This document shows positions 41,897 through 56,950 of a stretch of DNA of 64,000 nt, piece after piece. Both the position numbers and the translations under genes were made by a program. Source of the stretch: Odiellus spinosus (taxonomy: Eukaryota; Arthropoda; Arachnida; Opiliones; Phalangiidae). Where the stretch lies: positions 806,001 to 870,000 of the forward strand of contig CAWUCO010000080.1 of NCBI GenBank assembly GCA_963920705.1, given 5' to 3'. Numbering within the stretch: the first letter of the stretch is position 1; every line of letters starts with the position of its first letter. The notes under the pieces were generated by a model. That model ran no database searches and was not told the DNA's origin. It saw only the letters and a program-made list of their open reading frames with translations.

Positions 41897-44800
41897 CCAA
41901 GTATAGATTCACAAATTTCCCAAGAATAGATTCACAAATTTCTCAAGTATAGATTCACAAATTTCCCAAGTATAGATTCAAAAATTTTCCAAATATAGAT
42001 TCACAAATTTTCCATGTATAGATTCACAACTTTCCCAAGTATAGATTCACAAATTTTCCAAATATAAATTCACAAATTTCCCAAGTATAGATTCACAAAT
42101 TTCCCAAGAAGATTCACAAATTTCCCAAGTATGATTCAAAAATTTCCCAAGTATAGATTCACAAATTTCCCAAGTATAGATTCACAAATTTTCCCAAATA
42201 TAGATTCACAAATTTCCCAAGTATAGATTCACAAATTTCCCAAGAATAAATTCACAAATTTCTCAAGTATAGATTCACAAATTTCCCAAGTATAGACTAA
42301 CATATTTCCTAAGTATAGATTCACAAATTTCCCAAGTATAGACTAACATATTTCCCAAGTATAGATTCACAAATTTCCCAAGTATAGATTCACAAATTTT
42401 CCAAATATAGATTCACAAATTTTCCATGTATAGATTCACAACTTTCCCAAGTATAGATTCACAAATTTTCCAAATATAAATTCACAAATTTCCCAAGTAT
42501 AGATTCACAAATTTCTCGAGTATAGATTCACAAATTTCCCAAGTATAGATTCACAAATTTCCCAATTATAGATTTACAAAATTCCAGAGTATAGATTCAC
42601 AAATTTCCCAAGTATAGATTCACAAATTTCCCAAGTATAGATTCACAAATATCCCAAGTATAGATTCACAAATTTCCCATGTATAGATTCACAAATTTCC
42701 CAAGTATAGATTCACAAATTTCCCAATTATGATTCAAAGATTTCCCAAGTATAGATTCACAAATTTCCGAAGTATAGATTCACAAATTTTCCCAAATATA
42801 GATTCACAAATTTCCCAAGTATAGATTCACAAATTTCCCAAGAATAGATTCACTAATTTCTCAAGTATAGATTCACAAATTTCCCAAGTATAGACTAACA
42901 TATTTCCCAAGTATAGATTCACAAATTTCCCAAGTATAGATTCACAAATTTTCCAAATATAGATTCACAAATTTTCCATGTATAGATTCACAACTTTCCC
43001 AAGTATAGATTCACAAATTTTCCAAATATAAATTCACAAATTTCCCAAGTATAGATTCACAAATTTCTCGAGTATAGATTCACAAATTTCCCAAGTATAG
43101 ATTCACAAATTTCCCAATTATAGATTTACAAATTTCCAGAGTATAGATTCACAAATTTCCCAAGTATAGATTCACAAATTTCCCAAGTATAGATTCACAA
43201 ATATCCCAAGTATAGATTCACAAATTTCCCATGTATAGATTCACAAATTTCCCAAGTATAGATTCACAAATTTCCCAATTATGATTCAAAGATTTCCCAA
43301 GTATAGATTCACAAATTTCCGAAGTATAGATTCACAAATTTTCCCAAATATAGATTCACAAATTTCCCAAGTATAGATTCACAAATTTCCCAAGAATAGA
43401 TTCACAAATTTCTCAAGTATAGATTCACAAATTTCCCAAGTATAGACTAACATATTTCCCAAGTATAGATTCACAAATTTCCCAAGTACAGATTCACAAA
43501 TTTTCCAAATATAGATTCACAAATTTTCCATGTATAGATTCACAACTTTCCCAAGTATAGATTCACAAATTTTCCAAATATAAATTCACAAATTTCCCAA
43601 GTATAGATTCACAAATATCCCAAGTATAGATTCACAAATTTCCCAAGTATAGATTCACAAATTTTCCCAAATATAGATTCACAAATTTCCCAAGTATAGA
43701 TTCACAAATTTCCCAAGAATAGATTCACAAATTTCTCAAGTATAGATTCACAAATTTCCCAAGTATAGACTTACATATTTCCCAAGTATAGATTCACAAA
43801 TTTCCCAAGTATAGACTAACATATTTCCCAAGTATGGATTCACAAATTTCCCAAGTATAGATTCACAAATTTTCCAAATATAGATTCACAAATTTTCTAT
43901 GTATAGATTCACAACTTTCCCAAGTATAGATTCACAAATTTTCCAAATATAAATTCACAAATTTCCCAAGTATAGATTCACAAATTTCCCAAGTATAGAC
44001 TAACATATTTCCGAAGTATAGATTCACAAATTTCCCAATTATAGATTCACAAATTTCCCAAGTATAGATTCAAAAATTATCCAAATATAGATTCACAAAT
44101 TTCCCAAGTATGATTCAAAAATTTCCCAAGTATAGATTCACAAATTTCCCAAGTATAGATTCACAAATTTTCCCAAATATAGATTCACAAATTTCCCAAG
44201 AATAGATTCACAAATTTCTCAAGTATAGATTCACAAATTTCCCAAGTATAGATTCAAAAATTTTCCAAATATAGATTCACAAATTTTCCATGTATAGATT
44301 CACAACTTTCCCAAGTATAGATTCACAAATTTTCCAAATATAAATTCACAAATTTCCCAAGTATAGATTCACAAATTTCCCAAGAAGATTCACAAATTTC
44401 CCAAGTATGATTCAAAAATTTCCCAAGTATAGATTCACAAATTTCCCAAGTATAGATTCACAAATTTTCCCAAATATAGATTCACAAATTTCCCAAGTAT
44501 AGATTCACAAATTTCCCAAGAATAAATTCACAAATTTCTCAAGTATAGATTCACAAATTTCCCAAGTATAGACTAACATATTTCCTAAGTATAGATTCAC
44601 AAATTTCCCAAGTATAGACTAACATATTTCCCAAGTATAGATTCACAAATTTCCCAAGTATAGATTCACAAATTTTCCAAATATAGATTCACAAATTTTC
44701 CATGTATAGATTCACAACTTTCCCAAGTATAGATTCACAAATTTTCCAAATATAAATTCACAAATTTCCCAAGTATAGATTCACAAATTTCTCGAGTATA

Positions 44801-46472
44801 GATTCACAAATTTCCCAAGTATAGATTCACAAATTTCCCAATTATAGATTTACAAAATTCCAGAGTATAGATTCACAAATTTCCCAAGTATAGATTCACA
44901 AATTTCCCAAGTATAGATTCACAAATATCCCAAGTATAGATTCACAAATTTCCCATGTATAGATTCACAAATTTCCCAAGTATAGATTCACAAATTTCCC
45001 AATTATGATTCAAAGATTTCCCAAGTATAGATTCACAAATTTCCGAAGTATAGATTCACAAATTTTCCCAAATATAGATTCACAAATTTCCCAAGTATAG
45101 ATTCACAAATTTCCCAAGAATAGATTCACTAATTTCTCAAGTATAGATTCACAAATTTCCCAAGTATAGACTAACATATTTCCCAAGTATAGATTCACAA
45201 ATTTCCCAAGTATAGATTCACAAATTTTCCAAATATAGATTCACAAATTTTCCATGTATAGATTCACAACTTTCCCAAGTATAGATTCACAAATTTTCCA
45301 AATATAAATTCACAAATTTCCCAAGTATAGATTCACAAATTTCTCGAGTATAGATTCACAAATTTCCCAAGTATAGATTCACAAATTTCCCAATTATAGA
45401 TTTACAAATTTCCAGAGTATCGATTCACAAATTTCCCAAGTATAGATTCACAAATTTCCCAAGTATAGATTCACAAATATCCCAAGTATAGATTCACAAA
45501 TTTCCCATGTATAGATTCACAAATTTCCCAAGTATAGATTCACAAATTTCCCAATTATGATTCAAAGATTTCCCAAGTATAGATTCACAAATTTCCGAAG
45601 TATAGATTCACAAATTTTCCCAAATATAGATTCACAAATTTCCCAAGTATAGATTCACAAATTTCCCAAGAATAGATTCACAAATTTCTCAAGTATAGAT
45701 TCACAAATTTCCCAAGTATAGACTAACATATTTCCCAAGTATAGATTCACAAATTTCCCAAGTACAGATTCACAAATTTTCCAAATATAGATTCACAAAT
45801 TTTCCATGTATAGATTCACAACTTTCCCAAGTATAGATTCACAAATTTTCCAAATATAAATTCACAAATTTCCCAAGTATAGATTCACAAATATCCCAAG
45901 TATAGATTCACAAATTTCCCAAGTATAGATTCACAAATTTTCCCAAATATAGATTCACAAATTTCCCAAGTATAGATTCACAAATTTCCCAAGAATAGAT
46001 TCACAAATTTCTCAAGTATAGATTCACAAATTTCCCAAGTATAGACTTACATATTTCCCAAGTATAGATTCACAAATTTCCCAAGTATAGACTAACATAT
46101 TTCCCAAGTATGGATTCACAAATTTCCCAAGTATAGATTCACAAATTTTCCAAATATAGATTCACAAATTTTCTATGTATAGATTCACAACTTTCCCAAG
46201 TATAGATTCACAAATTTTCCAAATATAAATTCACAAATTTCCCAAGTATAGATTCACAAATTTCCCAAGTATAGACTAACATATTTCCGAAGTATAGATT
46301 CACAAATTTCCCAATTATAGATTCACAAATTTCCCAAGTATAGATTCAAAAATTATCCAAATATAGATTCAAAAATTTCCCAAGTATGATTCAAAAATTT
46401 CCCAAGTATAGATTCACAAATTTCCCAAGTATAGATTCACAAATTTTCCCAAATATAGATTCACAAATTTCC
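41897..46472. repeat. Higher-order repeat, 2,276-bp period, two copies
   Basis: The variants CAAGAATAG (41,921 and 44,197), the short AAGAAGATTC unit (42,107 and 44,383), the TTTACAAAATTCC unit (42,573 and 44,849) and AATTATCCAAA (44,077 and 46,353) are each 2,276 bases apart. The AAGAAGATTC unit is two bases short and is therefore a strong marker. Inside each copy there is a further shorter near-duplication of about 0.5 kb, carrying TTCTCGAGTATAG and ATGATTCAAAGATTT. Confidence 0.83.
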
Positions 46473-48970
46473 AAAGTATAGATTCACAAATTTCCCCAGT
46501 ATAGATTCACTAATTTCCCAATTATAGATTTACAAATTTCCAGAGTATAGATTCACATATTTCCCAAGTATAGATTCACAAATTTCCCAAGTATAGATTC
46601 ACAAATATCCCAAGTATAGATTCACAAATTTCCCATGTATAGATTCACAAATTTCCCAAGTATAGATTCACAAATTTCCCAAGTATGATTCAAAAATTTC
46701 CCAAGTATAGATTCACAAATTTCCGAAGTATAGATTCACAAATTTTCCCAAATATAGATTCACAAATTTCCCAAGTATAGATTCACAAATTTCCCAAGAA
46801 TAGATTCACAAATTTCTCAAGTATAGATTCACAAATTTCCCAAGTATAGATTCAAAAATTTTCCAAATATAGATTCACAAATTTTCCATGTATAGATTCA
46901 CAACTTTCCCAAGTATAGATTCACAAATTTTCCAAATATAAATTCACAAATTTCCCAAGTATAGATTCACAAATTTCCCAAGAAGATTCACAAATTTCCC
47001 AAGTATGATTCAAAAATTTCCCAAGTATAGATTCACAAATTTCCCAAGTATAGATTCACAAATTTTCCCAAATATAGATTCACAAATTTCCCAAGTATAG
47101 ATTCACAAATTTCCCAAGAATAAATTCACAAATTTCTCAAGTATAGATTCACAAATTTCCCAAGTATAGACTAACATATTTCCTAAGTATAGATTCACAA
47201 ATTTCCCAAGTATAGACTAACATATTTCCCAAGTATAGATTCACAAATTTCCCAAGTATAGATTCACAAATTTTCCAAATATAGATTCACAAATTTTCCA
47301 TGTATAGATTCACAACTTTCCCAAGTATAGATTCACAAATTTTCCAAATATAAATTCACAAATTTCCCAAGTATAGATTCACAAATTTCTCGAGTATAGA
47401 TTCACAAATTTCCCAAGTATAGATTCACAAATTTCCCAATTATAGATTTACAAAATTCCAGAGTATAGATTCACAAATTTCCCAAGTATAGATTCACAAA
47501 TTTCCCAAGTATAGATTCACAAATATCCCAAGTATAGATTCACAAATTTCCCATGTATAGATTCACAAATTTCCCAAGTATAGATTCACAAATTTCCCAA
47601 TTATGATTCAAAGATTTCCCAAGTATAGATTCACAAATTTCCGAAGTATAGATTCACAAATTTTCCCAAATATAGATTCACAAATTTCCCAAGTATAGAT
47701 TCACAAATTTCCCAAGAATAGATTCACTAATTTCTCAAGTATAGATTCACAAATTTCCCAAGTATAGACTAACATATTTCCCAAGTATAGATTCACAAAT
47801 TTCCCAAGTATAGATTCACAAATTTTCCAAATATAGATTCACAAATTTTCCATGTATAGATTCACAACTTTCCCAAGTATAGATTCACAAATTTTCCAAA
47901 TATAAATTCACAAATTTCCCAAGTATAGATTCACAAATTTCTCGAGTATAGATTCACAAATTTCCCAAGTATAGATTCACAAATTTCCCAATTATAGATT
48001 TACAAATTTCCAGAGTATAGATTCACAAATTTCCCAAGTATAGATTCACAAATTTCCCAAGTATAGATTCACAAATATCCCAAGTATAGATTCACAAATT
48101 TCCCATGTATAGATTCACAAATTTCCCAAGTATAGATTCACAAATTTCCCAATTATGATTCAAAGATTTCCCAAGTATAGATTCACAAATTTCCGAAGTA
48201 TAGATTCACAAATTTTCCCAAATATAGATTCACAAATTTCCCAAGTATAGATTCACAAATTTCCCAAGAATAGATTCACAAATTTCTCAAGTATAGATTC
48301 ACAAATTTCCCAAGTATAGACTAACATATTTCCCAAGTATAGATTCACAAATTTCCCAAGTATAGATTCACAAATTTTCCAAATATAGATTCACAAATTT
48401 TCCATGTATAGATTCACAACTTTCCCAAGTATAGATTCACAAATTTTCCAAATATAAATTCACAAATTTCCCAAGTATAGATTCACAAATATCCCAAGTA
48501 TAGATTCACAAATTTCCCAAGTATAGATTCACAAATTTTCCCAAATATAGATTCACAAATTTCCCAAGTATAGATTCACAAATTTCCCAAGAATAGATTC
48601 ACAAATTTCTCAAGTATAGATTCACAAATTTCCCAAGTATAGACTTACATATTTCCCAAGTATAGATTCACAAATTTCCCAAGTATAGACTAACATATTT
48701 CCCAAGAATGGATTCACAAATTTCCCAAGTATAGATTCACAAATTTTCCAAATATAGATTCACAAATTTTCTATGTATAGATTCACAACTTTCCCAAGTA
48801 TAGATTCACAAATTTTCCAAATATAAATTCACAAATTTCCCAAGTATAGATTCACAAATTTCCCAAGTATAGACTAACATATTTCCGAAGTATAGATTCA
48901 CAAATTTCCCAATTATAGATTCACAAATTTCCCAAGTATAGATTCAAAAATTATCCAAATATAGATTCAC
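44197..48970. repeat. Higher-order repeat, 2,598-bp period
   Basis: The same markers that define the 2,276-bp repeat next recur at 2,598: CAAGAATAG (44,197 and 46,795), AAGAAGATTC (44,383 and 46,981), TTTACAAAATTCC (44,849 and 47,447) and AATTATCCAAA (46,353 and 48,951). The extra 322 bases are 14 units of the ATTCACTAATTT segment shared with 41.6 kb. The blocks therefore alternate between a short and a long version. Confidence 0.8.
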
Positions 48971-51900
48971 AAATTTTCCATGTATAGATTCACAAATTTC
49001 CCAAGTATAGATTCACAAATTTCAGAAGTATAGATTCACAAATTTCCCAAGTATGATTCACAAAATTCCCAAGTATGATTCACAAATTTCCCAAGTATAG
49101 ATTCACAAATTTCTCAAGTATAGATTCACAAATTTCCCACGTATAGATTCACAAATTTCCCATGTATAGATTCACAAATTTCCCATGGATAGATTCACAA
49201 ATTTCCCAAGTATGATTCACAAATTTCCCAAGTATAGATTCACAAATTTCCCCAGTATAGATTCACAAATTTCACAATTATAGATTCACAAATTTCCAGA
49301 GTATAGATTCACAAATTTCCCAAGTATAGATTCACAAATTTCCCAAGTATAGATTCACAAATATCCCAAGTATAGATTCACAAATTTCCCATGTATAGAT
49401 TCACAAATTTCCCATGTATAGATTCACAAATTTCCCAAGTATAGATTCACAAATTTCCCAATTATGATTCAAAGATTTCCCAAGTATAGATTCACAAATT
49501 TCCGAAGTATAGATTCACAAATTTTCCCAAATATAGATTCACAAATTTCCCAAGTATAGATTCACAAATTTCCCAAGAATAGATTCACAAATTTCTCAAG
49601 TATAGATTCACAAATTTCCCAAGTATAGACTAACATATTTCCCAAGTATAGATTCACAAATTTCCCAAGTATAGATTCACAAATTTTCCAAATATAGATT
49701 CACAAATTTTCCATGTATAGATTCACAACTTTCCCAAGTATAGATTCACAAATTTTCCAAATATAAATTCACAAATTTCCCAAGTATAGATTCACAAATA
49801 TCCCAAGTATAGATTCACAAATTTCCCAAGTATAGATTCACAAATTTTCCCAAATATAGATTCACAAATTTCCCAAGTATAGATTCACAAATTTCCCAAG
49901 AATAGATTCACAAATTTCTCAAGTATAGATTCACAAATTTCCCAAGTATAGACTTACATATTTCCCAAGTATAGATTCACAAATATCCCAAGTATAGATT
50001 CACAAATTTCCCATGTATAGATTCACAAATTTCCCATGTATAGATTCACAAATTTCCCAAGTATAGATTCACAAATTTCCCAATTATGATTCAAAGATTT
50101 CCCAAGTATAGATTCACAAATTTCCGAAGTATAGATTCACAAATTTTCCCAAATATAGATTCACAAATTTCCCAAGTATAGATTCACAAATTTCCCAAGA
50201 ATAGATTCACAAATTTCTCAAGTATAGATTCACAAATTTCCCAAGTATAGACTAACATATTTCCCAAGTATAGATTCACAAATTTCCCAAGTATAGATTC
50301 ACAAATTTTCCAAATATAGATTCACAAATTTTCCATGTATAGATTCACAACTTTCCCAAGTATAGATTCACAAATTTTCGAAATATAAATTCACAAATTT
50401 CCCAAGTATAGATTCACAAATTTTCCCAAATATAGATTCACAAATTTCCCAAGTATAGATTCACAAATTTCCCAAGAATAGATTCACAAATTTCTCAAGT
50501 ATAGATTCACAAATTTCCCAAGTATAGACTTACATATTTCCCAAGTATAGATTCACAAATTTCCCAAGTATAGACTAACATATTTCCCAAGTATGGATTC
50601 ACAAATTTCCCAAGTATAGATTCACAAATTTTCCAAATATAGACTCACAAATTTTCCATGTATAGATTCACAACTTTCCCAACTATAGATTCACAAATTT
50701 TCCAAATATAAATTCACAAATTTCCCAAGTATAGATTCACAAATTTCTCAAGTATAGATTCACAAATTTCCCAAGTATAGACTAACATATTTCCGAAGTA
50801 TAGATTCACAAATTTCCCAATTATAGATTCACAAATTTCCCAAGTATAGATTCAAAAATTATCCAAATATAGATTCACAAATTTTCCATGTATAGATTCA
50901 CAAATTTCCCAAGTATAGATTCACAAATTTCAGAAGTATAGATTCACAAATTTCCCAAGTATGATTCACAAATTTCCCAAGTATAGATTCACAAATTTCT
51001 CAAGTATAGATTCACAAATTTCCCACGTATAGATTCACAAATTTCCCATGTATAGATTCACAAATTTCCCATGGATAGAATCACAAATTTCCCAAGTATG
51101 ATTCACAAATTTCCCAAGTATAGATTCACAAATTTCCCCAGTATAGATTCACAAATTTCACAATTATAGATTCACAAATTTCCAGAGTATAGATTCACAA
51201 ATTTCCCAAGTATAGATTCACAAATTTCCCAAGTATAGATTCACAAATATCCCAAGTATAGATTCACAAATTTCCCATGTATAGATTCACAAATTTCCCA
51301 TGTATAGATTCACAAATTTCCCAAGAATAGATTCACAAATTTCCCAAGTATGATTCAAAAATTTCCCAAGTATAGATTCACAAATTTCCCAAGTATAGAT
51401 TCACAAATTTTTCCAAATATAGATTCACAAATTTCCCAAGTATAGATTCACAAATTTCCCAAGAATAGATTCATAAATTTCTCAAGTATAGATTCACAAA
51501 TTTCCCAAGTATAGACTAACATATTTCCCAAGTATAGATTCACAAATTTCCCAAGTATAGATTCACAAATTTTCCAAATATAGATTCACAAATTTTCCAT
51601 GTATAGATTCACAACTTTCCCAAGTATAGATTCACAAATTTTCGAAATTCACAAATTTTCCAAATATAGATTCACAAATTTCCCAAGTATAGATTGACAA
51701 ATTTCCCAAGTATAAATCCACAAATTTCTCAAGTATAGATTCACAAATTTCCCAAGTATAGATTCACAAATTTCCCAAATATAGATTCACAAATATCCCA
51801 AGTATAGATTCACAAATTTCCCAAGTATAGATTCACAAATTTCTCGAGTATAGATTCACAAATTTCCCAAGTATAGATTCACAAATTTCCCAATTATAGA

Positions 51901-54900
51901 TTTACAAATTTCCAGAGTATAGATTCACAAATTTCCCAAGTATAGATTCACAAATTTCCCAAGTATAGATTCACAAATATCCCAAGTATAGATTCACAAA
52001 TTTCCCATGTATAGATTCACAAATTTCCCAAGTATAGATTCACAAATTTCCCAATTATGATTCAAAGATTTCCCAAGTATAGATTCACAAATTTCCGAAG
52101 TATAGATTCACAAATTTTCCCAAATATAGATTCACAAATTTCCCAAGTATAGATTCACAAATTTCCCAAGAATAGATTCACAAATTTCTCAAGTATAGAT
52201 TCACAAATTTCCCAAGTATAGACTAACATATTTCCCAAGTATAGATTCACAAATTTCCCAAGTATAGATTCACAAATTTTCCAAATATAGATTCACAAAT
52301 TTTCCATGTATAGATTCACAACTTTCCCAAGTATAGATTCACAAATTTTCCAAATATAAATTCACAAATTTCCCAAGTATAGATTCACAAATATCCCAAG
52401 TATAGATTCACAAATTTCCCAAGTATAGATTCACAAATTTTCCCAAATATAGATTCACAAATTTCCCAAGTATAGATTCACAAATTTCCCAAGAATAGAT
52501 TCACAAATTTCTCAAGTATAGATTCACAAATTTCCCAAGTATAGACTTACATATTTCCCAAGTATAGATTCACAAATTTCCCAAGTATAGACTAACATAT
52601 TTCCCAAGAATGGATTCACAAATTTCCCAAGTATAGATTCACAAATTTTCCAAATATAGATTCACAAATTTTCTATGTATAGATTCACAACTTTCCCAAG
52701 TATAGATTCACAAATTTTCCAAATATAAATTCACAAATTTCCCAAGTATAGATTCACAAATTTCCCAAGTATAGACTAACATATTTCCGAAGTATAGATT
52801 CACAAATTTCCCAATTATAGATTCACAAATTTCCCAAGTATAGATTCAAAAATTATCCAAATATAGATTCACAAATTTTCCATGTATAGATTCACAAATT
52901 TCCCAAGTATAGATTCACAAATTTCAGAAGTATAGATTCACAAATTTCCCAAGTATGATTCACAAAATTCCCAAGTATGATTCACAAATTTCCCAAGTAT
53001 AGATTCACAAATTTCTCAAGTATAGATTCACAAATTTCCCACGTATAGATTCACAAATTTCCCATGTATAGATTCACAAATTTCCCATGGATAGATTCAC
53101 AAATTTCCCAAGTATGATTCACAAATTTCCCAAGTATAGATTCACAAATTTCCCCAGTATAGATTCACAAATTTCACAATTATAGATTCACAAATTTCCA
53201 GAGTATAGATTCACAAATTTCCCAAGTATAGATTCACAAATTTCCCAAGTATAGATTCACAAATATCCCAAGTATAGATTCACAAATTTCCCATGTATAG
53301 ATTCACAAATTTCCCATGTATAGATTCACAAATTTCCCAAGTATAGATTCACAAATTTCCCAATTATGATTCAAAGATTTCCCAAGTATAGATTCACAAA
53401 TTTCCGAAGTATAGATTCACAAATTTTCCCAAATATAGATTCACAAATTTCCCAAGTATAGATTCACAAATTTCCCAAGAATAGATTCACAAATTTCTCA
53501 AGTATAGATTCACAAATTTCCCAAGTATAGACTAACATATTTCCCAAGTATAGATTCACAAATTTCCCAAGTATAGATTCACAAATTTTCCAAATATAGA
53601 TTCACAAATTTTCCATGTATAGATTCACAACTTTCCCAAGTATAGATTCACAAATTTTCCAAATATAAATTCACAAATTTCCCAAGTATAGATTCACAAA
53701 TATCCCAAGTATAGATTCACAAATTTCCCAAGTATAGATTCACAAATTTTCCCAAATATAGATTCACAAATTTCCCAAGTATAGATTCACAAATTTCCCA
53801 AGAATAGATTCACAAATTTCTCAAGTATAGATTCACAAATTTCCCAAGTATAGACTTACATATTTCCCAAGTATAGATTCACAAATATCCCAAGTATAGA
53901 TTCACAAATTTCCCATGTATAGATTCACAAATTTCCCATGTATAGATTCACAAATTTCCCAAGTATAGATTCACAAATTTCCCAATTATGATTCAAAGAT
54001 TTCCCAAGTATAGATTCACAAATTTCCGAAGTATAGATTCACAAATTTTCCCAAATATAGATTCACAAATTTCCCAAGTATAGATTCACAAATTTCCCAA
54101 GAATAGATTCACAAATTTCTCAAGTATAGATTCACAAATTTCCCAAGTATAGACTAACATATTTCCCAAGTATAGATTCACAAATTTCCCAAGTATAGAT
54201 TCACAAATTTTCCAAATATAGATTCACAAATTTTCCATGTATAGATTCACAACTTTCCCAAGTATAGATTCACAAATTTTCGAAATATAAATTCACAAAT
54301 TTCCCAAGTATAGATTCACAAATTTTCCCAAATATAGATTCACAAATTTCCCAAGTATAGATTCACAAATTTCCCAAGAATAGATTCACAAATTTCTCAA
54401 GTATAGATTCACAAATTTCCCAAGTATAGACTTACATATTTCCCAAGTATAGATTCACAAATTTCCCAAGTATAGACTAACATATTTCCCAAGTATGGAT
54501 TCACAAATTTCCCAAGTATAGATTCACAAATTTTCCAAATATAGACTCACAAATTTTCCATGTATAGATTCACAACTTTCCCAACTATAGATTCACAAAT
54601 TTTCCAAATATAAATTCACAAATTTCCCAAGTATAGATTCACAAATTTCTCAAGTATAGATTCACAAATTTCCCAAGTATAGACTAACATATTTCCGAAG
54701 TATAGATTCACAAATTTCCCAATTATAGATTCACAAATTTCCCAAGTATAGATTCAAAAATTATCCAAATATAGATTCACAAATTTTCCATGTATAGATT
54801 CACAAATTTCCCAAGTATAGATTCACAAATTTCAGAAGTATAGATTCACAAATTTCCCAAGTATGATTCACAAATTTCCCAAGTATAGATTCACAAATTT

Positions 54901-55742
54901 CTCAAGTATAGATTCACAAATTTCCCACGTATAGATTCACAAATTTCCCATGTATAGATTCACAAATTTCCCATGGATAGAATCACAAATTTCCCAAGTA
55001 TGATTCACAAATTTCCCAAGTATAGATTCACAAATTTCCCCAGTATAGATTCACAAATTTCACAATTATAGATTCACAAATTTCCAGAGTATAGATTCAC
55101 AAATTTCCCAAGTATAGATTCACAAATTTCCCAAGTATAGATTCACAAATATCCCAAGTATAGATTCACAAATTTCCCATGTATAGATTCACAAATTTCC
55201 CATGTATAGATTCACAAATTTCCCAAGAATAGATTCACAAATTTCCCAAGTATGATTCAAAAATTTCCCAAGTATAGATTCACAAATTTCCCAAGTATAG
55301 ATTCACAAATTTTTCCAAATATAGATTCACAAATTTCCCAAGTATAGATTCACAAATTTCCCAAGAATAGATTCATAAATTTCTCAAGTATAGATTCACA
55401 AATTTCCCAAGTATAGACTAACATATTTCCCAAGTATAGATTCACAAATTTCCCAAGTATAGATTCACAAATTTTCCAAATATAGATTCACAAATTTTCC
55501 ATGTATAGATTCACAACTTTCCCAAGTATAGATTCACAAATTTTCGAAATTCACAAATTTTCCAAATATAGATTCACAAATTTCCCAAGTATAGATTGAC
55601 AAATTTCCCAAGTATAAATCCACAAATTTCTCAAGTATAGATTCACAAATTTCCCAAGTATAGATTCACAAATTTCCCAAATATAGATTCACAAATATCC
55701 CAAGTATAGATTCACAAATTTCCCAAGTATAGATTCACAAAT
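47905..55742. repeat. Higher-order repeat, 3,902-bp period, two copies
   Basis: Offsets of 3,902 are seen for CTCGAG (47,941 and 51,843), AATTATCCAAA (48,951 and 52,853; 50,859 and 54,761) and the broken TTCGAAATTC unit (51,641 and 55,543). Within each copy AATTATCCAAA appears twice, 1,908 and 1,994 bases apart, so the 3,902-bp block is itself a diverged dimer. The TTCGAAATTC unit has lost part of its length and is found only at these two equivalent places, which supports copying as one block. Confidence 0.85.
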
Positions 55743-56950
55743 TTCCCATGTATAGATTCACAAATTTCCCATGTATAGATTCACAAATTTTCCCAAGTGT
55801 AGATTCACAAATTTCCCAAGTATAGATTCACAAATTTCTCATGTATAGATTCACAAATTTCCCAAGTATAGACTAACATATTTCCAAAGTATAGATTCAC
55901 AAATTTCCCAATTATAGATTCACAAATTTCAGAAGTATAGATTCACTAATTTTCCAAGTATGATTCACAAATTTCCCAAGTATAGATTCACAAATTTCTC
56001 AAGTAGAGATTCACAAATTTCCCACGTATAGATTCACAAATTTCCCATGTATAGATTCACAAATTTCCCAAGTATAGATTCACAAATTTCCCAAGTATAG
56101 ATTCACAAATATCCCAAGTATAGATTCAAAAATTTCCCATGTATAGATTCACAAATTTCCCAAGTATATATTCACAAATTTCCCAAGTATGATTCACAAA
56201 TTTTCCAAATATAGATTCACAAATTTTCCATGTATAGATTCACAACTTTCCCAAGTATAGATTCACAAATTTTCGAAATATAAATTCACAAATTTTCCAA
56301 ATATAGATTCACAAATTTCCCAAGTATAGATTGACAAATTTCCCAAGTATAAATCCACAAATTTCTCAAGTATAGATTCACAAATTTCCCAAGTATAGAT
56401 TCACAAATTTCCCAAATATAGATTCACAAATATCCCAAGTATAGATTCACAAATTTCCCAAGTATAGATTCACAAATTTCCCATGTATAGATTCACAAAT
56501 TTCCCATGTATAGATTCACAAATTTTCCCAAGTGTAGATTCACAAATTTCCCAAGTATAGATTCACAAATTTCCCAAGTATAGATTCGCAAATTTCTCAT
56601 GTATAGATTCACAAATTTCCCAAGTATAGACTAACATATTTCCCAAGTATAGATTCACAAATTTCCCAATTATAGATTCACAAATTTCAGAAGTATAGAT
56701 TCACTAATTTTCCAAGTATGATTCACAAATTTCCCAAGTATAGATTCACAAATTTCTCAAGTAGAGATTCACAAATTTCCCACGTATAGATTCACAAATT
56801 TCCCATGTATAGATTCACAAATTTCCCAAGTATAGATTCACAAATTTCCCAAGTATAGATTCACAAATATCCCAAGTATAGATTCAAAAATTTCCCATGT
56901 ATAGATTCACAAATTTCCCAAGTATATATTCACAAATTTCCCAAGTATGA
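55540..56950. repeat. Tandem duplication, 735- to 758-bp period
   Basis: TTTTCCAAA after a TTCGAAAT unit (55,558 and 56,293) and the AAGTGTAG unit (55,795 and 56,530) are 735 apart. Further right the spacing becomes 758, because one 23-bp unit has been added: ATTCACTAATTTTCC at about 55,944 and 56,702. The match is lost near 56,950. Confidence 0.78.
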
